Source: Zunongwangia profunda SM-A87 (GTDB lineage: Bacteria > Bacteroidota > Bacteroidia > Flavobacteriales > Flavobacteriaceae). From it: 64,000 nt of DNA. The notes under the pieces were generated by a model. That model searched no databases. It was given only the letters and a program-made list of their open reading frames with translations, and had not been told where the DNA came from. The translations under genes and the position numbers were made by a program. The stretch covers positions 3,540,001-3,604,000 of the forward strand of contig NC_014041.1 of NCBI RefSeq assembly GCF_000023465.1, given 5' to 3'. Shown one piece after another: positions 45,917 through 54,771 of the stretch. Numbering within the stretch: position 1 is the first letter of the stretch; each line of letters starts with the position of its first letter.

Positions 45917-46684
45917 ATGAAAAAACCTATCTATTCAATTTCTCTTTTATCTGCTTTAATTTTGACATTTGGCTGTAGCAATGATTCAGTCTCAGAAGAG
46001 TTTGATGATGCTAACGGAGATACTGAAAAAAAATTAATAAGCTCTGTAGCCATAATTTCAGCTCAAGATCCTCAAGACGATAAAACCATTTCATTATCGT
46101 ATACTTCAGATGGTTCCCTAAATACCATAAATAACGGTATCGAAACTGGTATATTCACTTATAATAATGATGATGAATTAACTAATATTAAAGGAGGAAG
46201 TGATAATCTTAATATTTTTGAATTATATGAATCTCCATATAACGCATTTGAGACAGGTAAAGTTCTAGTTTATGACGATAACGGAAACCCTACAAAGATT
46301 GAGTTTTATGAAGAAGAATATTATATTGATTCGGATAGCTATGTTACCAAAATTTATACAGCAGATGTCTCTTATGATGATACTCACAATCCTTATTTTT
46401 ATACTTTAGAGGCTGCTGGTATCATCGAGGTTTTAGATGGTGTACGATTAAACTTTGGCATCCAGCCACAGGTTCCAGAAATTTTAAAGGCAAGGATGTT
46501 TTTCCCTGTGAATAACCCCTCTCAGATTATCTATAAAAATGAAGAAGGTGATGTTGTTTATACAATCAATGCCAACTATGTATATGATAATGATAACTAT
46601 CCAACATCGGCTAAAATAACAAAAGTCTCCATAGAACATTCTGAACAACATACTTATTCTACCATATTTGAATATGTAAACTAA
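45917..46684 (+). CDS. Lipoprotein of unknown function
   Basis: The signal ends ILTFGCSNDS, so the lipid-anchored Cys is near residue 20. The mature part is a series of beta segments (LSYTSDGSLNTINNG, FTYNNDDELTNIKGGSDN, VYDDNGNPTKIEFY) like the short YD-type repeats of many Bacteroidota surface lipoproteins. Confidence 0.65.
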   Translation: MKKPIYSISLLSALILTFGCSNDSVSEEFDDANGDTEKKLISSVAIISAQDPQDDKTISLSYTSDGSLNTINNGIETGIFTYNNDDELTNIKGGSDNLNIFELYESPYNAFETGKVLVYDDNGNPTKIEFYEEEYYIDSDSYVTKIYTADVSYDDTHNPYFYTLEAAGIIEVLDGVRLNFGIQPQVPEILKARMFFPVNNPSQIIYKNEEGDVVYTINANYVYDNDNYPTSAKITKVSIEHSEQHTYSTIFEYVN

Positions 46685-46864
46685 CAAAATTACCACAACC
46701 GGCGTTCGTGTGGCTATTACAGCTAAATACGAACGCCGTATTGACTGCCGCTAAACTTCTCTGGAAAAATAGCTGTTTTAGCTTAAACTATATTGGACGT
46801 TAAGCCTCTGTTTATGAATAGTCACTCGATTATCAAATGTAATGGGCTAACCCGTTCAAAAAAC

Positions 46865-46928
46865 CACTGAAATTTATGTGCACACAGCCACAAATACTTT
46901 TAAAACAATAAAAAATCTACTAGATTAG
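46865..46928 (+). pseudogene. Decayed integrase 3' end, copy 5
   Basis: The frame TEIYVHTATNTFKTIKNLLD matches the integrase end TEIYTHVATNTFKSIKNPLD, including the catalytic Tyr, and ends in TAG. Upstream, TGACTGCCGCTA is shared with copy 4. Confidence 0.75.
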
Positions 46929-46947
46929 TGTTTTAACTAAAATGGAT

Positions 46948-46984
46948 ATAACACAGCTTGTTGTGCTATCCATACGTTGTACAC
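46948..46984 (+). other. attI-like site, copy 5
   Basis: ATAACACAGCTTGTTGTGCTAT is an imperfect palindrome, followed by CCATAC and the core GTTGTACAC (46976-46984). The cassette ends with GTGTACAAC (48017), an exact complement. Confidence 0.75.
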
Positions 46985-46996
46985 AATACTCCAAAA

Positions 46997-47470
46997 ATGC
47001 CGAGAATCAAACTTAAAACTGAAATAAAAGCCGACAGAAATATCGTGTTTGATTTGTCTCGAAGTATCGATTTGCACAAAATATCGACCCGACAAACTAA
47101 TGAAGAAGCAATCGCTGGAAAAATGAGCGGATTAATTGGAATAAATGAAAGTGTAACTTGGAGAGCTAAACACTTTGGAATCTATCAAAAATTGACTTCC
47201 AAAATAACGGAATATGATAGACCGAATTACTTTGCGGACGAAATGGTTAAAGGAGCGTTTGCGGAATTTAAGCACGAACATCACTTTGCGGAATCGAATC
47301 GCGGAACATTAATGACTGATTTTTTTGATTACAAATCGCCTTTTGGTATTTTAGGAAAGTTAGCGGACAAGCTGTTTCTTAAAAAATATATGACTGAATT
47401 ACTAACTGAAAGAAACCGAATTGTAAAAGATTTTGCAGAATCTAACAAATGGAAAGAAGTGATAAAATGA
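46997..47470 (+). CDS. SRPBCC/START-like domain protein
   Basis: Starting at 46997 (MPRIKLKTEIKADRNIVFDLSR), this protein has the polyketide-cyclase-like strand order with KMSGLIGINESVTWRAKHFGI and GTLMTDFFDYKSPFGILGKLADKLFL near the C-terminus. Such proteins bind hydrophobic ligands. Its stop overlaps the next start (ATGA). Confidence 0.75.
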   Translation: MPRIKLKTEIKADRNIVFDLSRSIDLHKISTRQTNEEAIAGKMSGLIGINESVTWRAKHFGIYQKLTSKITEYDRPNYFADEMVKGAFAEFKHEHHFAESNRGTLMTDFFDYKSPFGILGKLADKLFLKKYMTELLTERNRIVKDFAESNKWKEVIK

Positions 47471-48009
47471 AAATCGGAATTAAAATATTAATCCTATTTC
47501 TGATTTTGAATTTGCTTTCTTGCAAAGGAACTGCTCAAGAAACGGATACTAAAAATATCGCTACTGAATTTGACTTCTCAACTATTGAAAAGTTCAGAGA
47601 AACGAAGCTTAAAGGTCAAATAATAAATGACTATGGTCGTATTTTCAGTCCTTCAGAGCGGAAAGAACTATCGGATATTATTTATGATTATAACATTGAA
47701 ACAACTCGACAAATAGTTGTTGTTACAGTTGACAGTATTTCCCCTTATTCCGATATTCAAAAATTTGCGACTGACTTAAGCAATTATTTGGGAGTTGGAG
47801 ACGCTGAAAAAAACAATGGACTGACAATTGTTATGTGCAATCCTTGTAGAAAAATAGGAATTGCAACTGGAACTGGAACCGAACTGATTTTGACAAACGA
47901 TATCTGTAAAAAAGTAATTGACCAAACCATAATTCCCGAATTAAAGAATGGTAATTTCTATGTCGGAATTAAAAACGGAGTAATTGATTTAATAGAAAAA
48001 TGGGAATAA
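47467..48009 (+). CDS. TPM-domain lipoprotein
   Basis: The start at 47467 gives a lipoprotein signal (MKIGIKILILFLILNLLSC). The TPM domain follows: INDYGRIFSPSERKELSDII, TTRQIVVVTVDSISPYSDI and NNGLTIVMCNPCRKIGIATGTG. TPM proteins act in membrane-protein quality control; this form lacks the usual C-terminal membrane helix. Overlap with the SRPBCC gene makes a two-gene cassette. Confidence 0.75.
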   Translation: MKIGIKILILFLILNLLSCKGTAQETDTKNIATEFDFSTIEKFRETKLKGQIINDYGRIFSPSERKELSDIIYDYNIETTRQIVVVTVDSISPYSDIQKFATDLSNYLGVGDAEKNNGLTIVMCNPCRKIGIATGTGTELILTNDICKKVIDQTIIPELKNGNFYVGIKNGVIDLIEKWE

Positions 48010-48053
48010 AAGTACTGTGTACAACAAAGCTCTGAGTTAAAAATCAAATCATT

Positions 48054-49013
48054 TTAGCTCAATTTTGAAATAAAACCTTCATCATAGGGCATTCCGCTTT
48101 TTGCAATTGCGAAGGCCTGTTTCAAAAGCTTGTTGGTCACTGCAATCAATGCTAGTTTTTTGCTTTTTCCTTTTCCCACAATCCGCTCATAGATTTCCCT
48201 GCAGGCCTTATTTACAGGCTGAAAATGCACATAGGAACAAGAGGTTACGAAGTTTCTGGTTCCCTACCTTACTGATTCTGCTCCGTCCCTTTACACTAGT
48301 TCCTGATTGACGTATAGTTGGTGTAATTCCGACATAGCTACATAATTGCCCTGCTTTAGCAAATTTATTAAAGCCATCGGTGATTATGATTAAAAACAAA
48401 GCCGTCTTTGTTCCTAGCCCAGGTATCCCTTTTAACAGCGTAAGCTGACCTTGTAGGTCTTGTTTTACTAATAAGAGTAATCGCTCTTCCAAAGCGTTAA
48501 TCTCCTTGTTCAAGTGTTTTAAATCTCTGGTAAGAGATTGATAAACTACTCTTGAGGGAATGCCTAAAATTTTCTCCCCGTGAAGATTATTTTTTGTAGC
48601 GGTACGTTTTTTAGGTAGTTGTCAAGGAGTCGAAAAAGCTGTAAGCACTCTGCCTGTGATTCTGTCAGTGCGTTATAAAGCGGCACTTCATTTACTTTTC
48701 CGTACGCACAGATGGCTTTGGCATCGCTCTTGTCCGTTTTAACCTTTGCCAATTTCATTTGGATAAAACGCTTTACTGACAAAGGATTCACTACCGATAC
48801 GGTAATGCCGTTTTTGAAAAGAAACTGAGCAAGCCTATAGTGATAATAGCCTGTAGCCTCCATTACTACTAGTGATCCAACAGCTATGCTTTTTAAGAAT
48901 GAAACAAAGCCTTTACTCGTGTTTGAAAACTGGTGGTGTATATCACCTGAATCTACTACATCAAAGACATCTTTACTGATGTCTACCCCATAAATTTTGG
49001 TATATTTATTCAT
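48054..49013 (-). pseudogene. IS110 transposase with two frameshifts
   Basis: The N-terminal DEDD domain is intact (IYGVDISKDVFDVV, VVMEATGYYHYRLA, VKTDKSDAKAICAYG). A shift near 48565 moves to LTLLKGIPGLGTKTALFLII and GQLCSYVGITPTIRQSGTSVKG with the catalytic Ser, and a second near 48235 to NKACREIYERIVGKGKSKK. The C-terminus ends at 48054. Three frames are needed, so it is probably inactive. Confidence 0.8.
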
Positions 49014-49221
49014 ATAAAAAAAATGACGAAAGGACAGTCTACTTTGGTTTTACCAACTTAAAAACGAGATCCTGGTCTCAGAGAACTAAACGAAATTAAA
49101 GTAGAAAAGAGCGGGGATTATCAATGTTGACGGAATCAAAAGTTCCAACGGTAACCTTAACCTTACTCCGCTCTTTTGTGCTTTCAGGTTAACTATCAAA
49201 ATTTAGAGAATTTAAACTTCA
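49014..49221 (-). ncRNA. Candidate IS110 bridge-RNA region
   Basis: In IS110-group elements the non-coding end upstream of the transposase encodes the guide (bridge) RNA. This end has a strong pair AAAGAGCGG/CCGCTCTTT and a stretch that could form internal loops. Assignment rests on position alone. Confidence 0.35.
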
Positions 49222-49865
49222 GTCGGTTCATCTCAAATTACGGGTATTATGGAAAAAGTGTAATTTTAGAAACAAGGAATGAAAATGGTTAAGCCGACAA
49301 GTCCGTGTCCCTACTCCCGCAACTTGCGATAGTGTGCCGAGCAAACAATGACCGGCAATAAATAGTCATTGTGAACTATAATTAAGATGGTAGAATCGAC
49401 CTACCGGTGTCGTCTTATAGGAGAAGGCATCAAACCAACCAAAGATGCTTTGGTAAAGAGCCAAGGTATTGAGCGTTTAGGAAACGGCCAGTCAAGAATT
49501 GGTCAGGTATGATTAAGAGAGATGAACAAAAGTGAACCCCTTCTGAGGTGTCGAGAAGTTGCTACATCCTGTCAAAAGCCACGAAGTATCGCACGGGGTT
49601 AAAGAGTATAGCAGTTACCTATTTATTGGCTATACGGCAGGCGTCATTCAGGGGGCATGACTCTTATTCAGGCTTAGTTATGGAACTCGGGAACCTGACT
49701 ATAGATGCTAAGGGAAATACACAATAGGCTCAACCTAGAGGTAGAATACCAATGCTGTTTTCAGGGACGGACTAACCCGTAGTAGCAATGAAGTTCCTGT
49801 AATGGGAATAGAGCAAAGGGGTTAGGTTATACAGTTACGTTACATTTAACAACTCAGTTTTGAGG

Positions 49866-51119
49866 ATGACTTTATGCAATGAAACAAAATCAATACCTAT
49901 AAGCAAAGCTATGATATGGCAAGCTTATAAAAGAGTGCGCGCCAACAAAGGAAGTGCAGGGATCGATACAGTAAGCATTGAGCAATTCGATGAGAGTTTA
50001 TCAAAGAACCTGTACAAACTTTGGAATCGTATGGCATCGGGAAGTTATTTCCCCCCTGCGGTCAAAGAAGTGGAAATCCCGAAAAAGGATGGTAAAGTCC
50101 GTAAATTAGGGATTCCTACGATAAGTGACCGTATCGGGCAAATGGTGGTAAAAATGTACCTGGAGCCCCGTTTAGAAAATGTATTCAATCCAAACTCCTA
50201 CGGATATAGACCAAACAAAAGTGCCCATCAGGCACTTGAACAGGTCAGGAAAAACTGTTGGAAAATGGATTGGGTTATTGATCTGGACATTAAAGGTTTT
50301 TTTGATAACATTGACCATCATAAAATGATGCTTGCTATAGAAAAACACGTTCCTGAAAGATGGGTTAGGTTATATATAGCACGTTGGCTCGCAAGTCCAG
50401 TAATGACAAAGTCGGGAAATTTAGTCTCTAACCAGGGAAGAGGAACTCCCCAGGGAGGGGTTATAAGCCCATTACTGGCCAACCTTTTCCTTCACTATGG
50501 TTTAGATAAATGGCTGGAACAGAACGACAATACGGTGAAATTCACACGGTATGCCGATGATGTGATTGTGAACTGTAAAAGTCAAAAGCACGCAGAGCAA
50601 ACACTTGAAGCTATCAAAAGCAGGATGCATCAAATTGGTCTGGAGTTACATCCAGAGAAAACCAAAATTGTATACTGTAGAGATTACCGAAGGCAAGAAA
50701 AGTATTCCAATGTGAAGTTTGATTTTCTAGGTTATTCTTATCAACCTAGAACTACAAAATCGAAGAAATCAAACGGACTCTATCTTGGCTTTGATTGCGG
50801 CATAAGTATAAGTTCGAGGAAACGAATTGCAGATAAACTTGAAGAATTGAAAGTAGAGCGAATGACTTCTGATCGTATAGTAGGAATTGCTGCCATTCTC
50901 AATCCAATGATTAGGGGATGGGTGAACTACTATGGTAAATTTAGAAGGTCAATGCTACACAAAGTCTTCAAGTTATTGAATAATCGAATCGTGAAATGGG
51001 CAAGAAAAAGGTATAAACGTTACAAAACCAGTATAAAACGTGCCTATCAATGGTTTGAAAGGATTAAGGAACAATATCCAAAACTATTTTATCATTGGCA
51101 GGTGGGATTTGTATGGTAA
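49866..51119 (+). CDS. ltrA: Group II intron reverse transcriptase/maturase
   Basis: The ATG at 49866 (MTLCNETKSIPISKAMIW) is preferred over the upstream TTG. RT motifs are VIDLDIKGFFDNIDH, GTPQGGVISPLLANLFLHYGLD and FTRYADDVIV (YADD). The maturase domain holds LGFDCGISISSRKRIADKL and NPMIRGWVNYYGKF. It ends without a DNA-binding or HNH endonuclease domain. The protein assists splicing and copies the intron into new sites. All motifs are intact. Confidence 0.92.
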   Translation: MTLCNETKSIPISKAMIWQAYKRVRANKGSAGIDTVSIEQFDESLSKNLYKLWNRMASGSYFPPAVKEVEIPKKDGKVRKLGIPTISDRIGQMVVKMYLEPRLENVFNPNSYGYRPNKSAHQALEQVRKNCWKMDWVIDLDIKGFFDNIDHHKMMLAIEKHVPERWVRLYIARWLASPVMTKSGNLVSNQGRGTPQGGVISPLLANLFLHYGLDKWLEQNDNTVKFTRYADDVIVNCKSQKHAEQTLEAIKSRMHQIGLELHPEKTKIVYCRDYRRQEKYSNVKFDFLGYSYQPRTTKSKKSNGLYLGFDCGISISSRKRIADKLEELKVERMTSDRIVGIAAILNPMIRGWVNYYGKFRRSMLHKVFKLLNNRIVKWARKRYKRYKTSIKRAYQWFERIKEQYPKLFYHWQVGFVW

Positions 51120-51142
51120 TTTGTAATTTAGATTGTATAACA

Positions 51143-51217
51143 AGAGCCGTATGATGGGAGACTATCACGTACGGTTCTGTGAGAGGCTTGGGGTGAAATT
51201 CCCCTTGTCTACTCGAC
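51143..51217 (+). ncRNA. Group II intron domains V-VI
   Basis: GAGCCGTATGATGGG and CACGTACGGTTC pair in the manner of domain V, followed by GAGAGGCTTGGGGTGAAATTCCCC, a domain VI-like stem, and the 3' end CTACTCGAC. Confidence 0.75.
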
Positions 51218-51330
51218 ACCGTAACCGTTGTGTGTAAGCTTGGAAAAAAGCTACGACCGAAAAAATTTCACGATAATGTCCAAAAGCGAAAGCCTTAATT
51301 GTCTTTAGAATAAATCAATACTTTTAAAAA

Positions 51331-51696
51331 ATGAAACAGTTTTTATTATTACTACACGAAGACATTGAAAAAATGGAAAATTTATCACCAAAGGAAATGG
51401 AAGAATTAGCGAATGCTCATATGACTTGGGCTGAAAAATTAGCTGAATCAGGACATTTAATTTCGGGAGATGGACTACAACAGAAAGGTGTTTTGATTTC
51501 GGGCAAAAATTCAGTTGTCAAAGACGGACCTTATTTGGAATCGAAAGAAATAATTGGAGGTTATTATCTTTTACAAGCCCAAAACTTGGAAACAATCGTA
51601 GAACTTACCAAAGAATGTCCTTGTCATTTTTGGGGTGGAACAACCGAAATTAGACAAATTATGGATATGGCAGATTATGAGCAATCCAACTGCTGA
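51331..51696 (+). CDS. YCII-related protein
   Basis: The 121-residue protein matches the YCII (DGPF) family: MKQFLLLLHEDIEKMENLSP, MTWAEKLAESGHLISGDGLQ and VVKDGPYLESKEIIGGYYLLQA. In many bacteria it precedes a SigI-type sigma factor, as here, where the two overlap by 20 bp. It may sense or process the signal for the sigma factor. Confidence 0.85.
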   Translation: MKQFLLLLHEDIEKMENLSPKEMEELANAHMTWAEKLAESGHLISGDGLQQKGVLISGKNSVVKDGPYLESKEIIGGYYLLQAQNLETIVELTKECPCHFWGGTTEIRQIMDMADYEQSNC

Positions 51697-52879
51697 AACT
51701 AATTACCGAGCGATATACGGTAAGCTTTTTTCGACTCTGACTCGCCAATTTGGGATACGATATTTTTCAGAAATCGAAGATGCTATCCAAAACAGTTTTT
51801 TAAAATCGGTAAAGAATTGGAAGCCCAATAATACACCGAAAAAGAAAGAGGATTGGCTCTACATAACGGCAAAGAACGATTTGTTGAACCAGTTAAAACG
51901 TAACAATAAAACAACTGATTTAGAAGTTTATCAAACAACAAGTTATTCCGAGCCGAAAACAAATGATTTGCGTTTAGAAACAATATTTCTTGTCGCTTCA
52001 TCAAAAAATATTTCTCAACAAGCTAAAATAGTTTTTGTATTAAAAAACATCTTTGGACTAAACGTTCGGGAGATTTCTGAAAACACGTTACTTGGCAACG
52101 AAGCCATTTACAAAATGGTCAAAAGGGCTAAAAATTCGCTCCAAAACGAATACAAATACCGACAGATTTCGGACATCATTAAAACCATCGGAAAAGAAGA
52201 AATTTCTACAGTCGAAGAGATTTTATATGCTGTTTTCAATTCGGGTTTCGATTCGTTCAACGAAAAACAAAAATCAATCGTAAACGAAGGTTTATGTTTG
52301 GAATCGTTCGCCCTTGCCAAAATCTTGCTTAACGAATACAACCGTCAATCAACGAGCAATTTATTGTCGCTTTTTTGTTTTCACATTGCCAGAATAGAAG
52401 CTAAAATAATTAACGGAAACTTGATTTCCTTTTTCAATCAAGACCGAGAAAAATGGAACAGTGAAATGATAAATATCGGATTTCATTATTTGAAAAAGCC
52501 CGACAAAGTCGGCAAATTCTATATTGAAACTTTGATTGTGAGCAAGTATATGACAACACTTTCGTTCACCATCGACTTTTGGAACGACATCATTAAACTT
52601 TACAAAATCCTGTTGCAAATTTCGCCTTCGCCAATCATCGAAATCAATTATTGTTTCTGTCTATACAAAGCTGAAAGAAAGGAAAAAGCCGTAAAATTAT
52701 TGGAAAAGTTGGAACGTGAACTGACATCCGAACACGTTTACCTATCGCTCGTAAAGGCATCTTTTTTAAGTAAAGAAAACCCGAAAGAATCAGAAAAGAT
52801 AACTGCAAATATTATCTCAAAAATGAATCAGGACATACGTAAAAAGTATGTTTTGGAAACCAAATTTATAAACTTATAA
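51677..52879 (+). CDS. SigI/ECF-type sigma factor with C-terminal extension
   Basis: The ATG at 51677 (MSNPTAETNYRAIYGKLFST) starts a 400-residue protein. Region 2 includes FSEIEDAIQNSFLKSVKNW, region 4 NVREISENTLLGNEAIYKMVKRAK. The long C-terminal helical domain (about 180-400, LLSLFCFHIARIEAKIINGNLI and PSPIIEINYCFCLYKAERKEKAV) is the DUF6596 type that takes the place of an anti-sigma factor in this group. Confidence 0.85.
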   Translation: MSNPTAETNYRAIYGKLFSTLTRQFGIRYFSEIEDAIQNSFLKSVKNWKPNNTPKKKEDWLYITAKNDLLNQLKRNNKTTDLEVYQTTSYSEPKTNDLRLETIFLVASSKNISQQAKIVFVLKNIFGLNVREISENTLLGNEAIYKMVKRAKNSLQNEYKYRQISDIIKTIGKEEISTVEEILYAVFNSGFDSFNEKQKSIVNEGLCLESFALAKILLNEYNRQSTSNLLSLFCFHIARIEAKIINGNLISFFNQDREKWNSEMINIGFHYLKKPDKVGKFYIETLIVSKYMTTLSFTIDFWNDIIKLYKILLQISPSPIIEINYCFCLYKAERKEKAVKLLEKLERELTSEHVYLSLVKASFLSKENPKESEKITANIISKMNQDIRKKYVLETKFINL

Positions 52880-52883
52880 TTCG

Positions 52884-53336
52884 ATGAAAACACTTATAAA
52901 ATCAGTACTATTAATAATAACAATAGTTACAATTGTGTCGTGCAATTCCACAACAAAGAAAACAGACAACAATTCGGAAAAACAGGTCGAAAACTTTGAT
53001 TGGTTACTCGGAAATTGGGAAAGGCTACACGAAGAGCCAGGAAAGGAAACCTTTGAAAATTGGAAGAAAATAAATCAAAACGAATACTCAGGAATCGGAT
53101 TTACAGTGCAAGGTTCCGACACAATTAAGCAAGAAAAAATCCGTATCGCAAAACAAAGCGGAAAATGGATTTTGACCGTAAAAGTTCCCGAAGAAACAGA
53201 ATCAATTACATTTCCGATTACCGAATTGAAATACAATGAATTTACTTGTACAAACGATTCGCTTGACTTTCCTAAACAAATCAGATATTGGAAAAATGGG
53301 GAGAAAATAAATGCTTTAGTTTCGGGAGATTCTTAA
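52884..53336 (+). CDS. Lipoprotein with DUF6265-like domain
   Basis: It has a lipoprotein signal (LLIITIVTIVSCNST) and WLLGNWERLHEEPGKETFENWKKINQNEYSGIGF, typical of DUF6265/lipocalin-like proteins. It starts 5 bp after the sigma gene, so it belongs to the same unit and may be its target or sensor. Confidence 0.7.
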   Translation: MKTLIKSVLLIITIVTIVSCNSTTKKTDNNSEKQVENFDWLLGNWERLHEEPGKETFENWKKINQNEYSGIGFTVQGSDTIKQEKIRIAKQSGKWILTVKVPEETESITFPITELKYNEFTCTNDSLDFPKQIRYWKNGEKINALVSGDS

Positions 53337-53391
53337 AAAATAGACTTCGAATTTGAACGACTGAAATAAAACCAGCTGCCAAAGATGGTAA

Positions 53392-53531
53392 CTGTTGCAC
53401 AAGCCTATATTTCTAAAGAAAGAAAGTTATCCTGATTTTTTGTAACAGGTAAGTATTTAATTTTAAGTTGTTTAAAATTATTTAAAACTACTTTTATTTC
53501 GAAGTTTGATTCAAAAGAACTTGTGTAACAG
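53392..53531. repeat. 140-bp MITE-like element, copy 2
   Basis: Terminal repeats CTGTTGCACAAG and CTTGTGTAACAG. It again splits an att left core (GCTGCCAA...CACCGTG). Interior sequence is clearly related to copy 1 at 24707 but has diverged. Confidence 0.75.
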
Positions 53532-53668
53532 GCACACCGTGTATAATTCATTGCTAGTAATTACCTACTTACGAAAATGCTCGTGGATTTTCTACCAGTC
53601 GTTCGGTTTTTATTCGCTGAATTAGGTGCTTAAACACACCACTAATCATACACAATCACGTTAGCCGC
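53532..53668 (+). other. attC-like site 16
   Basis: Arms CACCGTGTATAATTCATTGC and CTAATCATACACAATCACG pair; the loop carries GAAAATGCTCGTGGATTTTC as in site 9. The closing core is GTTAGCCGC (53660-53668). Confidence 0.65.
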
Positions 53669-53700
53669 AAGTTAAAAGAAACGTACGTATAAAATCAAAA

Positions 53701-54078
53701 TTAAGAAGTATAGCAAGCTGAAATTTCTTTTCCTCCTTCATACAGTTTTCCCCAATCGCAAAGACTTTCTAAAATAGGAACTAAATCCAAGCCTTTATTA
53801 GTCAAAACATATTTAATTCCAACAGGAACAGTATCCGGAATTTCCTGTTTCACCAAAATAGCGTGAGTTTCCAACTCTTTTAATTGTCTTGCCAAAACGG
53901 TTTCCGAAATATTAGGCAATTCCTTCTGTAATAAATGAAACCGATTATTGCCCTGAGAAATGGAATAAACAATTTGAGATTTCCAACGACCGCTTATCAT
54001 TGCAATTGCTGAATTTAACTCGCAAACCTGAAATAAAAATTGTTCGTTTTCGAAATTTGTTGATTGTTTTTTTCTCAT
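53701..54078 (-). CDS. HxlR-family transcriptional regulator
   Basis: From the ATG at 54078 (MRKKQSTNFENEQFLFQVCELNSA in part), it shows the HxlR winged-helix pattern: AIAMISGRWKSQIVYSISQGNNRFHLLQKELPNISETVLARQLKELE with a conserved Cys near residue 20. HxlR proteins sense electrophiles or oxidants and control neighbouring genes. It is the only minus-strand cargo gene and is divergent from the esterase at 54162. Confidence 0.85.
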   Translation of the reverse strand: MRKKQSTNFENEQFLFQVCELNSAIAMISGRWKSQIVYSISQGNNRFHLLQKELPNISETVLARQLKELETHAILVKQEIPDTVPVGIKYVLTNKGLDLVPILESLCDWGKLYEGGKEISACYTS

Positions 54079-54771
54079 AATCAATGATTTAAATACTAAC
54101 AATTTTGTTAGCTATTGTTTTAAAAACAGTCTTTTGAGACCTTTGATAAAAATACAAAAAAGTGAAAAATTTCGTTTCAATTACAGTATTTATGGTATTG
54201 ACACAATCCCTATTTGCTCAAAAAGTTTTTAGGATAAAATCGGACAACCTTGAAACAAAAGTCCCAATTCTTGTACAAAAACCCGAGAATTATAAATCTA
54301 CAAAAAGTTATCCATTGGTTTTTATGCTTCACGGATATAGTGAAAATTATGAGCAATGGAATAAAACTACCGATTTGAAAAAATTAGCAACTGATTACCA
54401 AATGATTTTAGTTTGTCCTGAAGGCTTTGTCAATTACTATTTGAACAGCCCGAATTTGGAAAACTTTTATTATGAAGATTTCTTCTTTCAAGAACTTATT
54501 CCAAAAATCGAGAAAAAATATAGTATTGAAAAGAAGAATATTTTTATAACTGGTTTAAGTATGGGGGGGTACGGAGCATTAAGTTTATTCATAAAACATT
54601 CTAAGTTTTTCAATACTGCTGCTTCAACAAGCGGAGCTCTCGAATTTGACTATGAAAACTTCAAAGAAATCAGCTTGAAATTCTTTGAAAGTGAGCGAAT
54701 GACAAAAGATTTAGAAATGACATTGGGAAACCCTGGACTTGCAACAAAAAACTGGACAAATAGTTGAATGA

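Larger units (their letters stand above)
48030..49221 (-). mobile_element. IS110-family element
   Basis: The element lies between two pieces of one attC-like site, so its limits are set to within a few bases. There are no terminal inverted repeats, as expected for IS110. The transposase gene on the minus strand is broken. The non-coding left end in front of the gene (49014-49221) is about 200 bp. Confidence 0.75.
49332..51217 (+). mobile_element. Group II intron inserted in an attC-like site
   Basis: The 1886-bp element begins GTGTGCCGAGC and ends TACTCGAC; the flanks join as GCGATA+ACCG, matching uninterrupted sites at 41638 and 56443. It has a domain I/II-like 5' part, a reverse transcriptase gene and a 3' domain V (see separate entry). 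Lack of an endonuclease domain and targeting of a foldable palindrome fit the group IIC introns known to use integron attC sites. Confidence 0.85.
48017..51234 (+). other. attC-like site 15 (family A), split by IS110 and a group II intron
   Basis: Piece 1 is GTGTACAAC plus AAAG (48017-48029); piece 2 runs from CGGTTCATCTCAAATTACGGG to CCCGCAACTTGCGATA (49224-49331); piece 3 is ACCGTAACC and the core GTTGTGTG (51218-51234). Removing IS110 and the intron restores a normal family-A site of about 135 bp. Confidence 0.7.
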
